NCBI GenBank assembly: GCA_965115995.1
Contig: OZ220472.1
Coordinates: forward strand, 992,001-1,056,000
DNA from: Poriferisodalis sp026713105
GTDB taxonomy: Bacteria; Actinomycetota; Acidimicrobiia; Acidimicrobiales; Poriferisodalaceae
DNA: 64,000 nt
Reading direction: 5' to 3'
Shown here in pieces: positions 45,329 through 53,477 of this stretch. A program made the position numbers and the translations under genes. Numbering within the stretch: position 1 is the first letter of the stretch; every line of letters starts with the position of its first letter. A model generated the notes under the pieces. It had not been told where the DNA came from and made no database searches. It was given only the letters and a program-made list of their open reading frames with translations.

Positions 45329-46168
45329 ATGGGACGTCACGCGATCAAGACCCCTCCGCACCACGCCACCTGGCCGGAGTATCTCGCCATCTGGCAGGCG
45401 GCTGACGAGATCGAGGTGTTCGAGTCGGCGTGGAACTGGGATCATTTCTATCCATTGGCACCGCCGTATGACGGTCCGAACCTGGAGGGCTGGACGATGC
45501 TGGCGGGTCTGGCACAGGCGACGACCCGCATCCGCCTGGGCGCCATGGTGAACGGCATGCATCACCGTCACCCGGCGGTCACGGCCAATATGGCTGCGAC
45601 GCTCGATCACATCTCGGGCGGCCGCTTCGAGCTGGGCATGGGTGCCGGCTGGAACTTCATGGAGAGCGATGCATACGGCATCGACCTGGGTCCGCTGCGC
45701 GACCGCTCGGACCGGCTCGAAGAGGGCATGGAGGTCGTCGTCAAGCTGCTGACGGAAACGACGACCACCCACAAGGGACGCTTCTTCGAGTTGACCGATG
45801 CGTGGTGCGAGCCCAAGCCCATCCAGGAGCGCATCCCGATCGTCATCGGCGGTCAGGGACGGGTGCGGACCCTGCGCACCGCCGCGAAGTACGCCGACCA
45901 ATGGGACATGACCTTCCCCGCCGACGTCGCCGCATGGCGGGAGCTCGACGACGTCCTGCAGGCGCACTGTGAGCGAGTCGGGCGTGACGAAGCCGAGATC
46001 GACCGGTCGGTGCACCTGGGATTCGAGGCTGACGGCGACATCGACAAAGCTGTGGCCCGAGCGCAGGATTTCTTCGACGCCGGGGTCGACATCGTCGTGT
46101 GGTCGTGGCGTGGCGAACTCAATCCAGTGAGCCTGGACGCCCTGGCAACGGCGATCGGCGAGGCCTGA
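45329..46168 (+). CDS. LLM-class (luciferase-like) F420-type oxidoreductase
   Basis: 279 residues from the ATG with a consensus AAGGAG. The TIM-barrel pattern of bacterial luciferase-like enzymes is seen in VFESAWNWDHFYPL, RIRLGAMVNGMHHRHPAVTANMA, DHISGGRFELGMGAGW and IPIVIGGQG. In actinobacteria most such enzymes use F420, but FMN cannot be excluded. The substrate is unknown. A strong hairpin follows the stop at 46212-46241. Confidence 0.87.
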   Translation: MGRHAIKTPPHHATWPEYLAIWQAADEIEVFESAWNWDHFYPLAPPYDGPNLEGWTMLAGLAQATTRIRLGAMVNGMHHRHPAVTANMAATLDHISGGRFELGMGAGWNFMESDAYGIDLGPLRDRSDRLEEGMEVVVKLLTETTTTHKGRFFELTDAWCEPKPIQERIPIVIGGQGRVRTLRTAAKYADQWDMTFPADVAAWRELDDVLQAHCERVGRDEAEIDRSVHLGFEADGDIDKAVARAQDFFDAGVDIVVWSWRGELNPVSLDALATAIGEA

Positions 46169-46211
46169 CCCCCGCCGAACAGTCCAGGCTTCAGCGCTAT
46201 GCTGATGCGCT

Positions 46212-46241
46212 CCGAAATGGCTGCGCAGCCAGCAATTTCGG
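46212..46241 (+). terminator. Strong hairpin between LLM gene and tRNA-Leu
   Basis: CCGAAAT pairs with ATTTCGG, and an inner GGCTG-CG-CAGCC forms a second stem. It ends 7 bp before the tRNA acceptor stem. It may terminate the LLM transcript; there is no T-run. Confidence 0.4.
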
Positions 46242-46248
46242 GCCTTCA

Positions 46249-46332
46249 GTCGGAGTGGCGGAATTGGCAGACGCGCTAGATTAAGGATCTAGTGCCCGAA
46301 AGGGTGTGGGGGTTCAAGTCCCCCCTCCGACA
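46249..46332 (+). tRNA. tRNA-Leu (anticodon AAG)
   Basis: 84 nt class II tRNA. The acceptor stem GTCGGAG pairs with CTCCGAC before discriminator A. The anticodon stem CTAGA/TCTAG encloses the loop TTAAGGA, giving anticodon AAG (CUU box, A34). The variable arm CCC-GAAA-GGG and T-arm GGGGG-TTCAAGT-CCCCC are regular. CCA is not encoded. Confidence 0.92.
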
Positions 46333-46500
46333 CACTCGCTAGTACACGCGTCAGGTCCGGCGGAGACCCGCATGCGCCCGATCGGCGAGTGGCAGGGTCC
46401 TGATTTCCCGGACGTGGAATTGCTGGACTGATCCACCTCACTCGACTCGGATGCTGCGTCCGGTCTAGACCTGTGCTGGGCGACTGAGCGAGGGGGCACG

Positions 46501-47571
46501 ATGGAGTTCGGGATTTGTCTGCACTCGAAGATCGACGACATCGATCTGGTAGTTCGGGCTGAGGATCTGGGGTTCGACGCGGCGTGGTTCGCCGACTCGC
46601 AGATGCTGTGGTCTGACTGCTACTCGTGCATGGCGCTGGCGGCGGACCGGACTGAGCGGATCAAGCTCGGTACTGGTGTGTCGGTGGTCGATACGCGGAT
46701 TGCGCCGGTGACGGCCCACAGCATTGCCACGGTCAATGTGTTGGCTCCCGGTCGAACGTTCTTGGGCGTGGGCAACGGCTTCACCGCGTGGCGGTTGATG
46801 GCACGCAAGCCGGCTCGACTGGTCGAGTTCGAGGCCTTTCTCGACACCACCCGTCGACTGCTCAGCGGCGAGGAGGCACCGTTCATTCACAAGGGTAAGA
46901 CCACCGATGTGGCCTTCCAGATGGCCGAGCTTGGGTTCGTCAACGTGACGGATCCGGTCCCGATTCACGTGTCGGCGTTCGGTCCGAAGGGACAGGCCCT
47001 TGCCGGTGCCTATGGTGACGGTCTGATCGCTGCGGTGCCGCCCAAGCGCAGCGCAGTTGAGCGTTGCCTGGCGAACGCCGCAGGCGGCGCGGCCGACGCC
47101 GGTCGGGAGTTCGACGAAAACGGCTTTCAGCTGACGACTTTGACCGCGATGGCGGTGCTCGAGCCCGGTGAGGACCTCACCTCGGATCGTGTGATCGAGC
47201 AATGCGGACCGATGGCGGTGATGGGCCTTCACTATGCCTATGAGCGTTTCCGCCAGTTCGGGGTGGATCCGCCGCCGCACCTCCGCAGGGTGTGGGACGA
47301 CTATGTCGCGTTGGTGGAGCAGAGTCCCGAGGCCGAACGCCACTACCGGATACATGCCGGCCACGGGACCTATCTGCACCCGGACGAGGCCCAGTTCGCG
47401 ACACCTGAGCTCATCGAGGCGGCATGCATCGTGGGTCAGCTCGATGAGTTGGTGGAGATGGTCGGCGAGCTCGAGGCGGCCGGTCTCGACCAGCTGATGG
47501 TGCTGCCGAGCTTCGCGTCCCGCTACCGGGCCGCTGAAGAGATTGGGTCGCTGATCAAGGCCTTGGGCTGA
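46501..47571 (+). CDS. LLM-class (luciferase-like) oxidoreductase
   Basis: 356 residues. MEFGICLHSKIDDIDLVVRA, DAAWFADSQMLWSD, RIKLGTGVSVVDTRIAPVTA and GRTFLGVGNGFTAWR are typical of the F420-dependent methylene-H4MPT reductase-like branch of luciferase-like proteins. It is a different subfamily from the LLM gene before the tRNA. Substrate unknown. A GAGGGGG site lies just before the ATG. Confidence 0.87.
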   Translation: MEFGICLHSKIDDIDLVVRAEDLGFDAAWFADSQMLWSDCYSCMALAADRTERIKLGTGVSVVDTRIAPVTAHSIATVNVLAPGRTFLGVGNGFTAWRLMARKPARLVEFEAFLDTTRRLLSGEEAPFIHKGKTTDVAFQMAELGFVNVTDPVPIHVSAFGPKGQALAGAYGDGLIAAVPPKRSAVERCLANAAGGAADAGREFDENGFQLTTLTAMAVLEPGEDLTSDRVIEQCGPMAVMGLHYAYERFRQFGVDPPPHLRRVWDDYVALVEQSPEAERHYRIHAGHGTYLHPDEAQFATPELIEAACIVGQLDELVEMVGELEAAGLDQLMVLPSFASRYRAAEEIGSLIKALG

Positions 47572-47688
47572 GGCGAAGAGATGTCAGTGACGCTCGCGCT
47601 GAGGCGCTCCGCTCGGGTCAATCGCGACGGTGCAGCCGTGACCGCACCGGTCGCCCGATCGCTTCAGCGCCGGTTCAACGTCCTGCCT

Positions 47689-47718
47689 CTGACCACACGG
47701 CTGTGTCGATTGCATAAT
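47689..47718 (+). promoter_or_regulatory. Predicted promoter of the HTH-nucleotidyltransferase pair
   Basis: CTGACC and CATAAT are spaced 18 bp apart, 26 bp upstream of the HTH gene ATG. The surrounding sequence is clearly more AT-rich than the genes on either side. Confidence 0.4.
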
Positions 47719-47744
47719 ACTTCCGCTATCGGTAGGGTTATGAA

Positions 47745-48404
47745 ATGTCGATATTGGGCGTTGCCGAGGCTGCGGAGGAGCTGGGTGTCAGCGCGCGCCG
47801 CGTTCGGCAGATGCTTGCAGATGGCGTGCTCGACGGTCAGCGAGTTGGCCGGGCTTGGATCATCGACCGCGAGCAGTTGCACCGAGTTGTGGGGCTACGG
47901 CCGGAGGTGGGCCGCCGCTGGAGTCCGGCATCGGCGTGGGCGGTGCTGGCGCTTGCCGATGGTGAGGAGGTCGACCTGTCGCCTGTCGATCGCTCACGTG
48001 CCAGGAACCGCCTCGCACTGGGGCTGGATCACCTGGTCGGCCGGCTCGCGGCCCGGTGCGAGCGGCGATGGTTCTATGCGCACCCCGGTGTTCTGGATCG
48101 GTTGGCGGACGAAGTTGTTCGGGCTGGGATCAGCGGAGCGGCCCACCACGGAGCAGACCTCGTCATCGGCGAGAGCCTGGAGGGCTATGTTCCTGCCGGC
48201 GAGATCGACCAGCTCGTCGAGCAGTTAGCTCTCGACGACCAGGCTGCACGGCCGAATGTCCTGCTTCGGATCGTCGACGACGACGTGAGGCCCTTCGGGT
48301 CTGACGAGCGCCACGCAGGTCGGTCCGTCGTGGCTGTCGACCTTCTCGAATCCGACGACCCGCGGTCACGGCGAGCCGGCGCCGAGCTGCTGGCACTTCG
48401 GTGA
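47745..48404 (+). CDS. Helix-turn-helix protein, putative antitoxin of a nucleotidyltransferase pair
   Basis: 219 residues. The N-terminus ILGVAEAAEELGVSARRVRQMLADGVLDG is an excisionase/MerR-type HTH with the basic wing QRVGRAWIIDREQL. The remaining ~165 residues contain LALGLDHLVGRLAARCERRWFYAHP and LVIGESLEGYVPAGEIDQLVEQ, which I do not recognise. Its stop overlaps the start of the nucleotidyltransferase gene by 4 bp (GTGA). That coupling resembles AbiE-type toxin-antitoxin modules in which a DNA-binding antitoxin precedes the toxin, but the C-terminal part does not look like AbiEi. Confidence 0.65.
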   Translation: MSILGVAEAAEELGVSARRVRQMLADGVLDGQRVGRAWIIDREQLHRVVGLRPEVGRRWSPASAWAVLALADGEEVDLSPVDRSRARNRLALGLDHLVGRLAARCERRWFYAHPGVLDRLADEVVRAGISGAAHHGADLVIGESLEGYVPAGEIDQLVEQLALDDQAARPNVLLRIVDDDVRPFGSDERHAGRSVVAVDLLESDDPRSRRAGAELLALR

Positions 48405-49147
48405 GCTCCTGGCCCGTGCTCGAACGGGAGCCGATCCAGCTTCCGGCGCTCGCGGGTCACGACGATGAGCTGTGGGTGGCACTCATCGAGCTCTCCGAGC
48501 TGCGGCCCGGTGAGTGGACGCTGGTGGGTGGCCAGATGGTGTTCCTCCACGCCGTCGAGCACGGCGTCACGCCGCCACGGGTGTCGACTGACCTCGACGT
48601 GCTCGTCAACGCCAGGGTGGTGACCGGTGGCGTGCGCGAGTTCGTGACCGCTGTCGAAGGCCACGGCTTCGTGCTCGTAGGAGCCTCGCCCGAGGCCATC
48701 GCTCACCGTTACCAGCGTGGTGGGGTGAGCATCGATGTGCTGGCACCCGAGGGTCTCGGGCCCCGCACCGACCTCACGACCACGCCACCGGGGCGGACCG
48801 TTCAGGTGCCCGGTGGCACCCAGGCACTCGAGCGCACGGAACTGGTGCCGGTAGCGTTCGGCGATCGAAGCGGTCTCGTGCCCCGGCCTTCGCTTCTCGG
48901 TGCGATCGTGGGGAAGGCGGTCGCCGTCGACGTTGACGATGTACCCGAAGCGCAACGGCTGGATCTTGCGCTGCTGCTTAGCCTCGTTGAAGACCCACTT
49001 GCGGCGGCGGCCCAGCTCACCCGGAAGGACCGGCAGCGGCTCCGGGCACGGTCGGAGATGGCCGACGCCGACCAGCGAGCGTGGGTGAGCCTTCCGGCCA
49101 ACGCCGCCGACCGCGGTCGCGCGGCCTACCGGCTCCTGATTGCGTGA
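48401..49147 (+). CDS. Nucleotidyltransferase, putative AbiEii/MenT-like toxin
   Basis: 248 residues, GTG start overlapping the HTH gene. LVGGQMVFLHAVEHGVTPPRVSTDLDVLV has the G-G-x-H...R-x-S-x-D-L-D layout of AbiEii/MenT-type nucleotidyltransferases, and VSIDVLAPEG follows with the third acidic residue. A later Lys in AIVGKAVAV is also usual. MenT-like toxins add nucleotides to tRNA acceptor ends; this is known for the family, not shown here. It lies about 2 kb from a tRNA-Leu gene. Confidence 0.7.
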   Translation: MSSWPVLEREPIQLPALAGHDDELWVALIELSELRPGEWTLVGGQMVFLHAVEHGVTPPRVSTDLDVLVNARVVTGGVREFVTAVEGHGFVLVGASPEAIAHRYQRGGVSIDVLAPEGLGPRTDLTTTPPGRTVQVPGGTQALERTELVPVAFGDRSGLVPRPSLLGAIVGKAVAVDVDDVPEAQRLDLALLLSLVEDPLAAAAQLTRKDRQRLRARSEMADADQRAWVSLPANAADRGRAAYRLLIA

Positions 49148-49279
49148 ATGGAGGGGACGGCCGAGGAGTTGGCCGAGCGCATCGAGGAGATCGAGGAGAT
49201 CGTATCTGACCGAGAGCGACGAGAATCAGGTCGAGAACAGCTGAGGGATCATGATGGGCGAGCATCGGAGCGATTTTGA
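49148..49279 (+). CDS. Possible 43-residue charged helical ORF
   Basis: It starts at the base after the nucleotidyltransferase stop and overlaps the first 29 bp of the monooxygenase-esterase gene. The product (EELAERIEEIEEIVSDRERRES in two parts, then a basic end) is strongly helical and charged. No family is recognised. It may be a third small gene of the toxin-antitoxin-like operon or only a leader that couples translation to the next gene. Confidence 0.25.
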   Translation: MEGTAEELAERIEEIEEIVSDRERRESGREQLRDHDGRASERF

Positions 49280-51818
49280 CGTTGTGGTGGTTGGGGCCGG
49301 CATGGCCGGGCTCTACCTGCTGCACAAGCTGCGGGGCATGGGGCTGTCGGCGCAAGGATTCGAGACCGCTGATGGCGTCGGCGGTACCTGGTACTGGAAT
49401 CGTTATCCCGGCGCCCGGTGCGATGTGGAGAGCATCGACTACAGCTACAGCTTCGACGCCGAGCTCGACCAGGAGTGGACCTGGAGCGAGCGCTACGCCT
49501 GCCAACCGGAGATCTTGAGCTACCTGGAGCACGTTGCAGATCGGTTCGACCTGAAGCGCGACATCCGGTTCTCCACCAAGATCGAACAGGCGGCATGGGA
49601 CGACGACACCAAACGGTGGAGCGTGACCACCAGCGACGGCGACACCGTCACTTGCCAGCACTACGTGATGGCGTCTGGGTGCTTGTCGGTGCCCAAGACG
49701 CTCGACATCGACGGCCACGAGCGCTTTGGAGGCGAGGTGTACTTCACCAGTCGCTGGCCGCACGAAGGAGTGGACTTGACCGGCAAGCGGGTCGCCGTCG
49801 TGGGGACTGGCTCCTCGGCCATCCAGGCAATCCCGGTGATCGCCTCGGAGGCAGCGGAGCTCACCGTGTATCAGCGAACGCCCAACTTCTCGCTCCCTGC
49901 CCACAACGGTCCCCATCTCGAAGACAAGGTCGCTGCGCTCAAGGCCGACCGAGCGGGCTACCGAGAATCGCAGCGGTGGTCGCGCGGTGGCGTTCCCGGA
50001 CCTCGTACCGACGTCGGGGCGTTGACCGTCAGCGACGAGGAGCGAAACGCCGCATACGAAGCCGGGTGGGAGCAGGGTGGGCTGTTCTCCACGCTCGGGA
50101 CCTTCGCCGACCTGCTCACCAACCCTGAGTCCAACGCCACGATCGCCGAGTTCGTGCGCAACAAGACTCGTGACATCGTCGACGACCCCGAGGTCGCCGA
50201 GTCGTTGTGCCCCACGAACCATCCGTTGGGTACCAAGCGGCCGTGTCTCGACGACAACTACTACGCCGTCTACAACCAACCCCACGTGTCGTTGGTCGAC
50301 CTGCTGAAAGACCCGATCGCCACCGTCACCGAGAGCGGCATCGAGACCTCGAACGGCACGCGCCACTTCGACGTCATCGTGTTTGCCACGGGTTTCGATG
50401 CGATGACCGGCGCCCTCGTGTCAGTCGACATCCGGGGCAAGGGCGGTGTGTCGCTGGCCGACGCATGGGCCGATGGCCCCCAGACCTATTTGGGCCTGAC
50501 CGTTTCGGGGTTTCCGAACTTCTTCGCCATCACCGGGCCGGGAAGCCCGTCCGTGCTGTCGAACATGGTGGTCTCGATCGAACAGCACGTCGAGTGGATC
50601 TGCGACGCCGTCGATCACCTGCGCACGCACGATTTCGACACCATCGAAGCCACCGAGCCGGCGCAGATCGCGTGGGGGCAACACGTCAACGACTTCGCCA
50701 ACCTGACCCTCTACCCGCAAGCGAACTCCTGGTACATGGGCGCCAACGTCCCAGGCAAGCCTCGAGTGTTCCTCCCATACGTGGGTGGGGTCGATGCCTA
50801 TCGTCAGGCCTGCAACGAGGTCGTCGAGCAGGGGTACCTGGGATTCGAGCTCTCAGGCGATGCGGGGGTGCAGCGCAGCGAGGACCGCGTGCGTCCGCTC
50901 AAACCCGACGTGCAAATCCTGCTCGACACCATGGCGGCGATGAATCTCCCGACGCTCGAGTCGATGTCGCCTGCTGAGGCCCGGGCCTTCTCCGAGGCCG
51001 GCGCCCAGCAGCGCCCACCCGGTCCGGACGTGGGCGAGATCGTCGACGGGATGTACCCCGGTGCCGACGGAGAGTTGGCGTACCGGCTCTATCGGCCGGC
51101 GACGCCAGGACCCCACCGGGTGGTGGCGTACTTCCACGGTGGCGGCTGGGTGCTGGGGAGCTCGGTGTCCGACGATCCATTGTGCCGGGATCTGTGCAAC
51201 CTGACTGACGCTCTCGTCGTCTCGTTCGACTATCGGCATGCGCCCGAATATCGCTTCCCGGCGGCGCCCCGCGACGCGTACGCCGCGGTGCAGTGGCTCG
51301 CCGAGCACGCGGAGAAGCTGGACGGTCTCCCGGACAAACTCGCCGTTGCTGGATGGAGCGCAGGAGCGAACCTCACCGCGGTGGTGTGTCAGATGGTGCG
51401 TGAGGGCGGCGGGCCGGAGATCGCCGGCCAGGTGATGCTCACCCCGGTCACCGATGGAAGCCGGACCTATCCGTCGCTCGACGAGAATGCTGAGGGCTAC
51501 ATCCTCACCAAGTCGCTGATGCGCTGGTTCTGGGAGCACTACGCAGACGAGTCAGATCGTTCGGACGTGTTGGCGTCACCCCTGCTGGCGTCGTCGCTCG
51601 AGGGGCTCCCTCCCGCGATGGTTGTGACAGCGGAGTTCGATCCGCTCCGCGACGAGGGCGACGCCTACGCCGCCGCACTCGCAGCTGCGGGCGTCGAGGT
51701 GCGCCATCTCCAGGCGGACGGTCAGACTCACACGTCGATGTCCGCGGTCGACGTGATCGCCACCGGCGCCTACGTGCGCAGCGAGATGGCTGCCGCGCTG
51801 CGGGACTACCTGGCGTGA
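49251..51818 (+). CDS. Baeyer-Villiger-type monooxygenase fused to an alpha/beta hydrolase
   Basis: 855 residues in one frame. Residues 1-~545 are a class B flavoprotein monooxygenase: FAD motif VVGAGMAG (14-20), GGTWYWNRYPGARCD, a Baeyer-Villiger fingerprint read as FGGEVYFTSRWP (159-170) with Phe165 where His is usual, and NADPH motif VGTGSSA (184-190). Residues ~590-855 are an HSL-type esterase: oxyanion HGGGW, nucleophile Ser703 in GWSAGA (GDSAGG is usual) and the late His in GQTHTSM. Together they could convert a ketone to an ester and then hydrolyse it. A GAGGGATC site precedes two adjacent ATG codons. Confidence 0.88.
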   Translation: MMGEHRSDFDVVVVGAGMAGLYLLHKLRGMGLSAQGFETADGVGGTWYWNRYPGARCDVESIDYSYSFDAELDQEWTWSERYACQPEILSYLEHVADRFDLKRDIRFSTKIEQAAWDDDTKRWSVTTSDGDTVTCQHYVMASGCLSVPKTLDIDGHERFGGEVYFTSRWPHEGVDLTGKRVAVVGTGSSAIQAIPVIASEAAELTVYQRTPNFSLPAHNGPHLEDKVAALKADRAGYRESQRWSRGGVPGPRTDVGALTVSDEERNAAYEAGWEQGGLFSTLGTFADLLTNPESNATIAEFVRNKTRDIVDDPEVAESLCPTNHPLGTKRPCLDDNYYAVYNQPHVSLVDLLKDPIATVTESGIETSNGTRHFDVIVFATGFDAMTGALVSVDIRGKGGVSLADAWADGPQTYLGLTVSGFPNFFAITGPGSPSVLSNMVVSIEQHVEWICDAVDHLRTHDFDTIEATEPAQIAWGQHVNDFANLTLYPQANSWYMGANVPGKPRVFLPYVGGVDAYRQACNEVVEQGYLGFELSGDAGVQRSEDRVRPLKPDVQILLDTMAAMNLPTLESMSPAEARAFSEAGAQQRPPGPDVGEIVDGMYPGADGELAYRLYRPATPGPHRVVAYFHGGGWVLGSSVSDDPLCRDLCNLTDALVVSFDYRHAPEYRFPAAPRDAYAAVQWLAEHAEKLDGLPDKLAVAGWSAGANLTAVVCQMVREGGGPEIAGQVMLTPVTDGSRTYPSLDENAEGYILTKSLMRWFWEHYADESDRSDVLASPLLASSLEGLPPAMVVTAEFDPLRDEGDAYAAALAAAGVEVRHLQADGQTHTSMSAVDVIATGAYVRSEMAAALRDYLA

Positions 51819-51896
51819 CCTCGCCCGGCGGCGTGGTGGCGTTGGAACGCGACTGTTGCGTCGATCTCACCTCGTAGGCAAGGTCCCGGTTCGGCT

Positions 51897-52070
51897 CTAG
51901 CCCGAGACGACGTCAGCGACGTGCACCGTTGGCGGCCCAGCCGACAACGAGATCATCGTAGGAATGATTTCTTTGGCGATGTCGGAATCGTTGTGGGCAT
52001 CGAGGGCCTCTTGGCTGGTGTACACCTCGGAGGCGATGAGCTGATCGGAGCGTAACTCGCGGGCCCGCAT
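51897..52070 (-). pseudogene. Truncated antibiotic-biosynthesis-monooxygenase-like fragment
   Basis: A 57-codon minus-strand reading frame encodes LIASEVYTSQEALDAHNDSD, closely resembling the C-terminal half of ABM/YgiN-type small monooxygenases (pattern EVWxSxEALDAH). The first ~45 residues of such a domain are missing, and upstream lies the palindrome-containing promoter region of the next operon. It is either a remnant or an unusually short protein. The rest of the 356 bp gap (51819-52174) holds this fragment and the palindrome only. Confidence 0.5.
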
Positions 52071-52082
52071 GTTGTCTAGTTG

Positions 52083-52102
52083 CTTGACAATATATTGTCA
52101 AG
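52083..52102. promoter_or_regulatory. 20-bp perfect palindrome, probable operator
   Basis: CTTGACAATATATTGTCAAG is a perfect palindrome in an AT-rich stretch. Each half contains TTGACA, so it can also provide a -35 on both strands. It lies ~70 bp before the monooxygenase operon start. Confidence 0.7.
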
Positions 52103-52106
52103 TGCT

Positions 52107-52135
52107 TTGACAAAAATGACTCGCATTGTTAACGT
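52107..52135 (+). promoter_or_regulatory. Possible promoter of the monooxygenase operon
   Basis: A consensus -35 TTGACA is followed after 17 bp by TAACGT, a weak -10. The palindrome at 52083-52102 ends 4 bp upstream of the -35. Confidence 0.4.
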
Positions 52136-52174
52136 GGCATCCGCACTACATCTGCGTCATCGAAGGGGACCGCA

Positions 52175-53458
52175 ATGACTGCAGCACAGGAAGCACCTGC
52201 CGGAACGACGCCGCGAGCGCTCCAGATCGACTTTCCACCTGGCGACGACTGGCTCAGCGCCGAAGAGCTCGCGACGTTGACGCCCGAGATCTTGCGCCAA
52301 CGGATCATCGACATCGCGCCGCTCGCCGCCGATCGAGCCGAGCGCGTCGAAGAGAACCGCCGCCCGGACCCGGAGGTCTGGGCCGAGCTGCGCAAGAGCG
52401 GGATCTTCTACATGCTGATGCCCAAGGCCCTTGGCGGATTGGAAATGGACCTCCGCGATCTTCTCGACGTCATGACGCCGCTTGCCGAAGCGTGTGCGTC
52501 GACCTGCTGGTGCGCCACCTTCCTGATCGAACACAACGTGGGCATCATCAAGTCCTACCCACTCGAGATGCAGAAGAAGATCTTCGGCAAGTTCCCCTAC
52601 GTCAGCGCCCCGGGCGTTACGGCGCCCCCCGGCATCGCCACGAAGGTCGACGGCGGCTATCGAATTTCCGGGCAGTACTCGTGGGGATCCGGCGTGATGA
52701 ACTGTGACTGGGTCATGGGCTTGGCCATGGTCGTCGGCCCCGAGGGTCCGCCGAAAGGCGGCCCACCGACGATGATCGGCATCATGGTGCCAGCCACCGA
52801 AGTGACGGTGCTCGACACCTGGTACGCGGCTGGCATGGCCGGAACCGGCAGCCACGACGTGGTGTTCGATGACCTCTTCGTCGCCGACGAATTCGTCGGC
52901 CGCTCACCACTCGAACCACTCGCCAAGAACGAAGACGGCGGCTACGACCACGACACCGCACTACTCCACGTGCCGTTCCCAAGCCTGCTGTCTCTGACCA
53001 CCATGCTGCCCGTGCTCGGCATTGCCAAAGCCGCGGTGAAGTTCACCGTCGAGAACCTGCCCAAGCGCGCCGTGTATGGCGTGTTCAGCCCATACGCCGA
53101 GAAGGAAGCCGTGCAGGTTCGCCTCGGCAAGGCCGAAGCGATGGTCCGCACCGCCGAAGTTGCCTTGTACGACGCTGCCGACCGCATCGTCGAGTCCGCC
53201 AGCAACGGCCAAGTTGACTTCGCGTCCCGCTCACAGCTTCGTGCCCAGATCATGACTGCCGTCGACCTGTGCCGCGACGCAGTGCGCATGCTGATCGAAT
53301 CCGCCGGCGCCAGCGGCTTCAGGCTCGACAGCCCGATCCAGCGCTACTTCCGTGACCTGCACGTCATCCACAATCACCCGCTGTATGACTCGGACATGTT
53401 GTACGAGCAGCGAGGCCGAGCCCTGCTTGGCATGGACCAAACCGACTTCCTCACCTGA
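52175..53458 (+). CDS. Acyl-CoA-dehydrogenase-fold flavin monooxygenase (HsaA/DszC-like)
   Basis: 427 residues. RPDPEVWAELRKSGIFYMLMPKALGG opens the N-terminal helical domain, GGYRISGQYSWGSGVMNCDWVMG is the middle beta domain, and a helical C-terminal domain ends in SPIQRYFRDLHVIHNHPLYD. The set of features is that of two-component flavin hydroxylases such as HsaA, which hydroxylate phenolic rings with reduced flavin from a separate reductase, rather than true acyl-CoA dehydrogenases. The catalytic Glu position of the latter is not evident. No flavin reductase gene is in the window. First gene of a run followed 19 bp later by a paralogue. Confidence 0.82.
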   Translation: MTAAQEAPAGTTPRALQIDFPPGDDWLSAEELATLTPEILRQRIIDIAPLAADRAERVEENRRPDPEVWAELRKSGIFYMLMPKALGGLEMDLRDLLDVMTPLAEACASTCWCATFLIEHNVGIIKSYPLEMQKKIFGKFPYVSAPGVTAPPGIATKVDGGYRISGQYSWGSGVMNCDWVMGLAMVVGPEGPPKGGPPTMIGIMVPATEVTVLDTWYAAGMAGTGSHDVVFDDLFVADEFVGRSPLEPLAKNEDGGYDHDTALLHVPFPSLLSLTTMLPVLGIAKAAVKFTVENLPKRAVYGVFSPYAEKEAVQVRLGKAEAMVRTAEVALYDAADRIVESASNGQVDFASRSQLRAQIMTAVDLCRDAVRMLIESAGASGFRLDSPIQRYFRDLHVIHNHPLYDSDMLYEQRGRALLGMDQTDFLT

Positions 53459-53477
53459 TTCACGACTGGCGCTTCTC

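Noticed and set aside
46249..46332. tRNA-Leu as attachment site of an integrated island
   Set aside because: No integrase gene and no repeated copy of the tRNA 3' end were found in the window.
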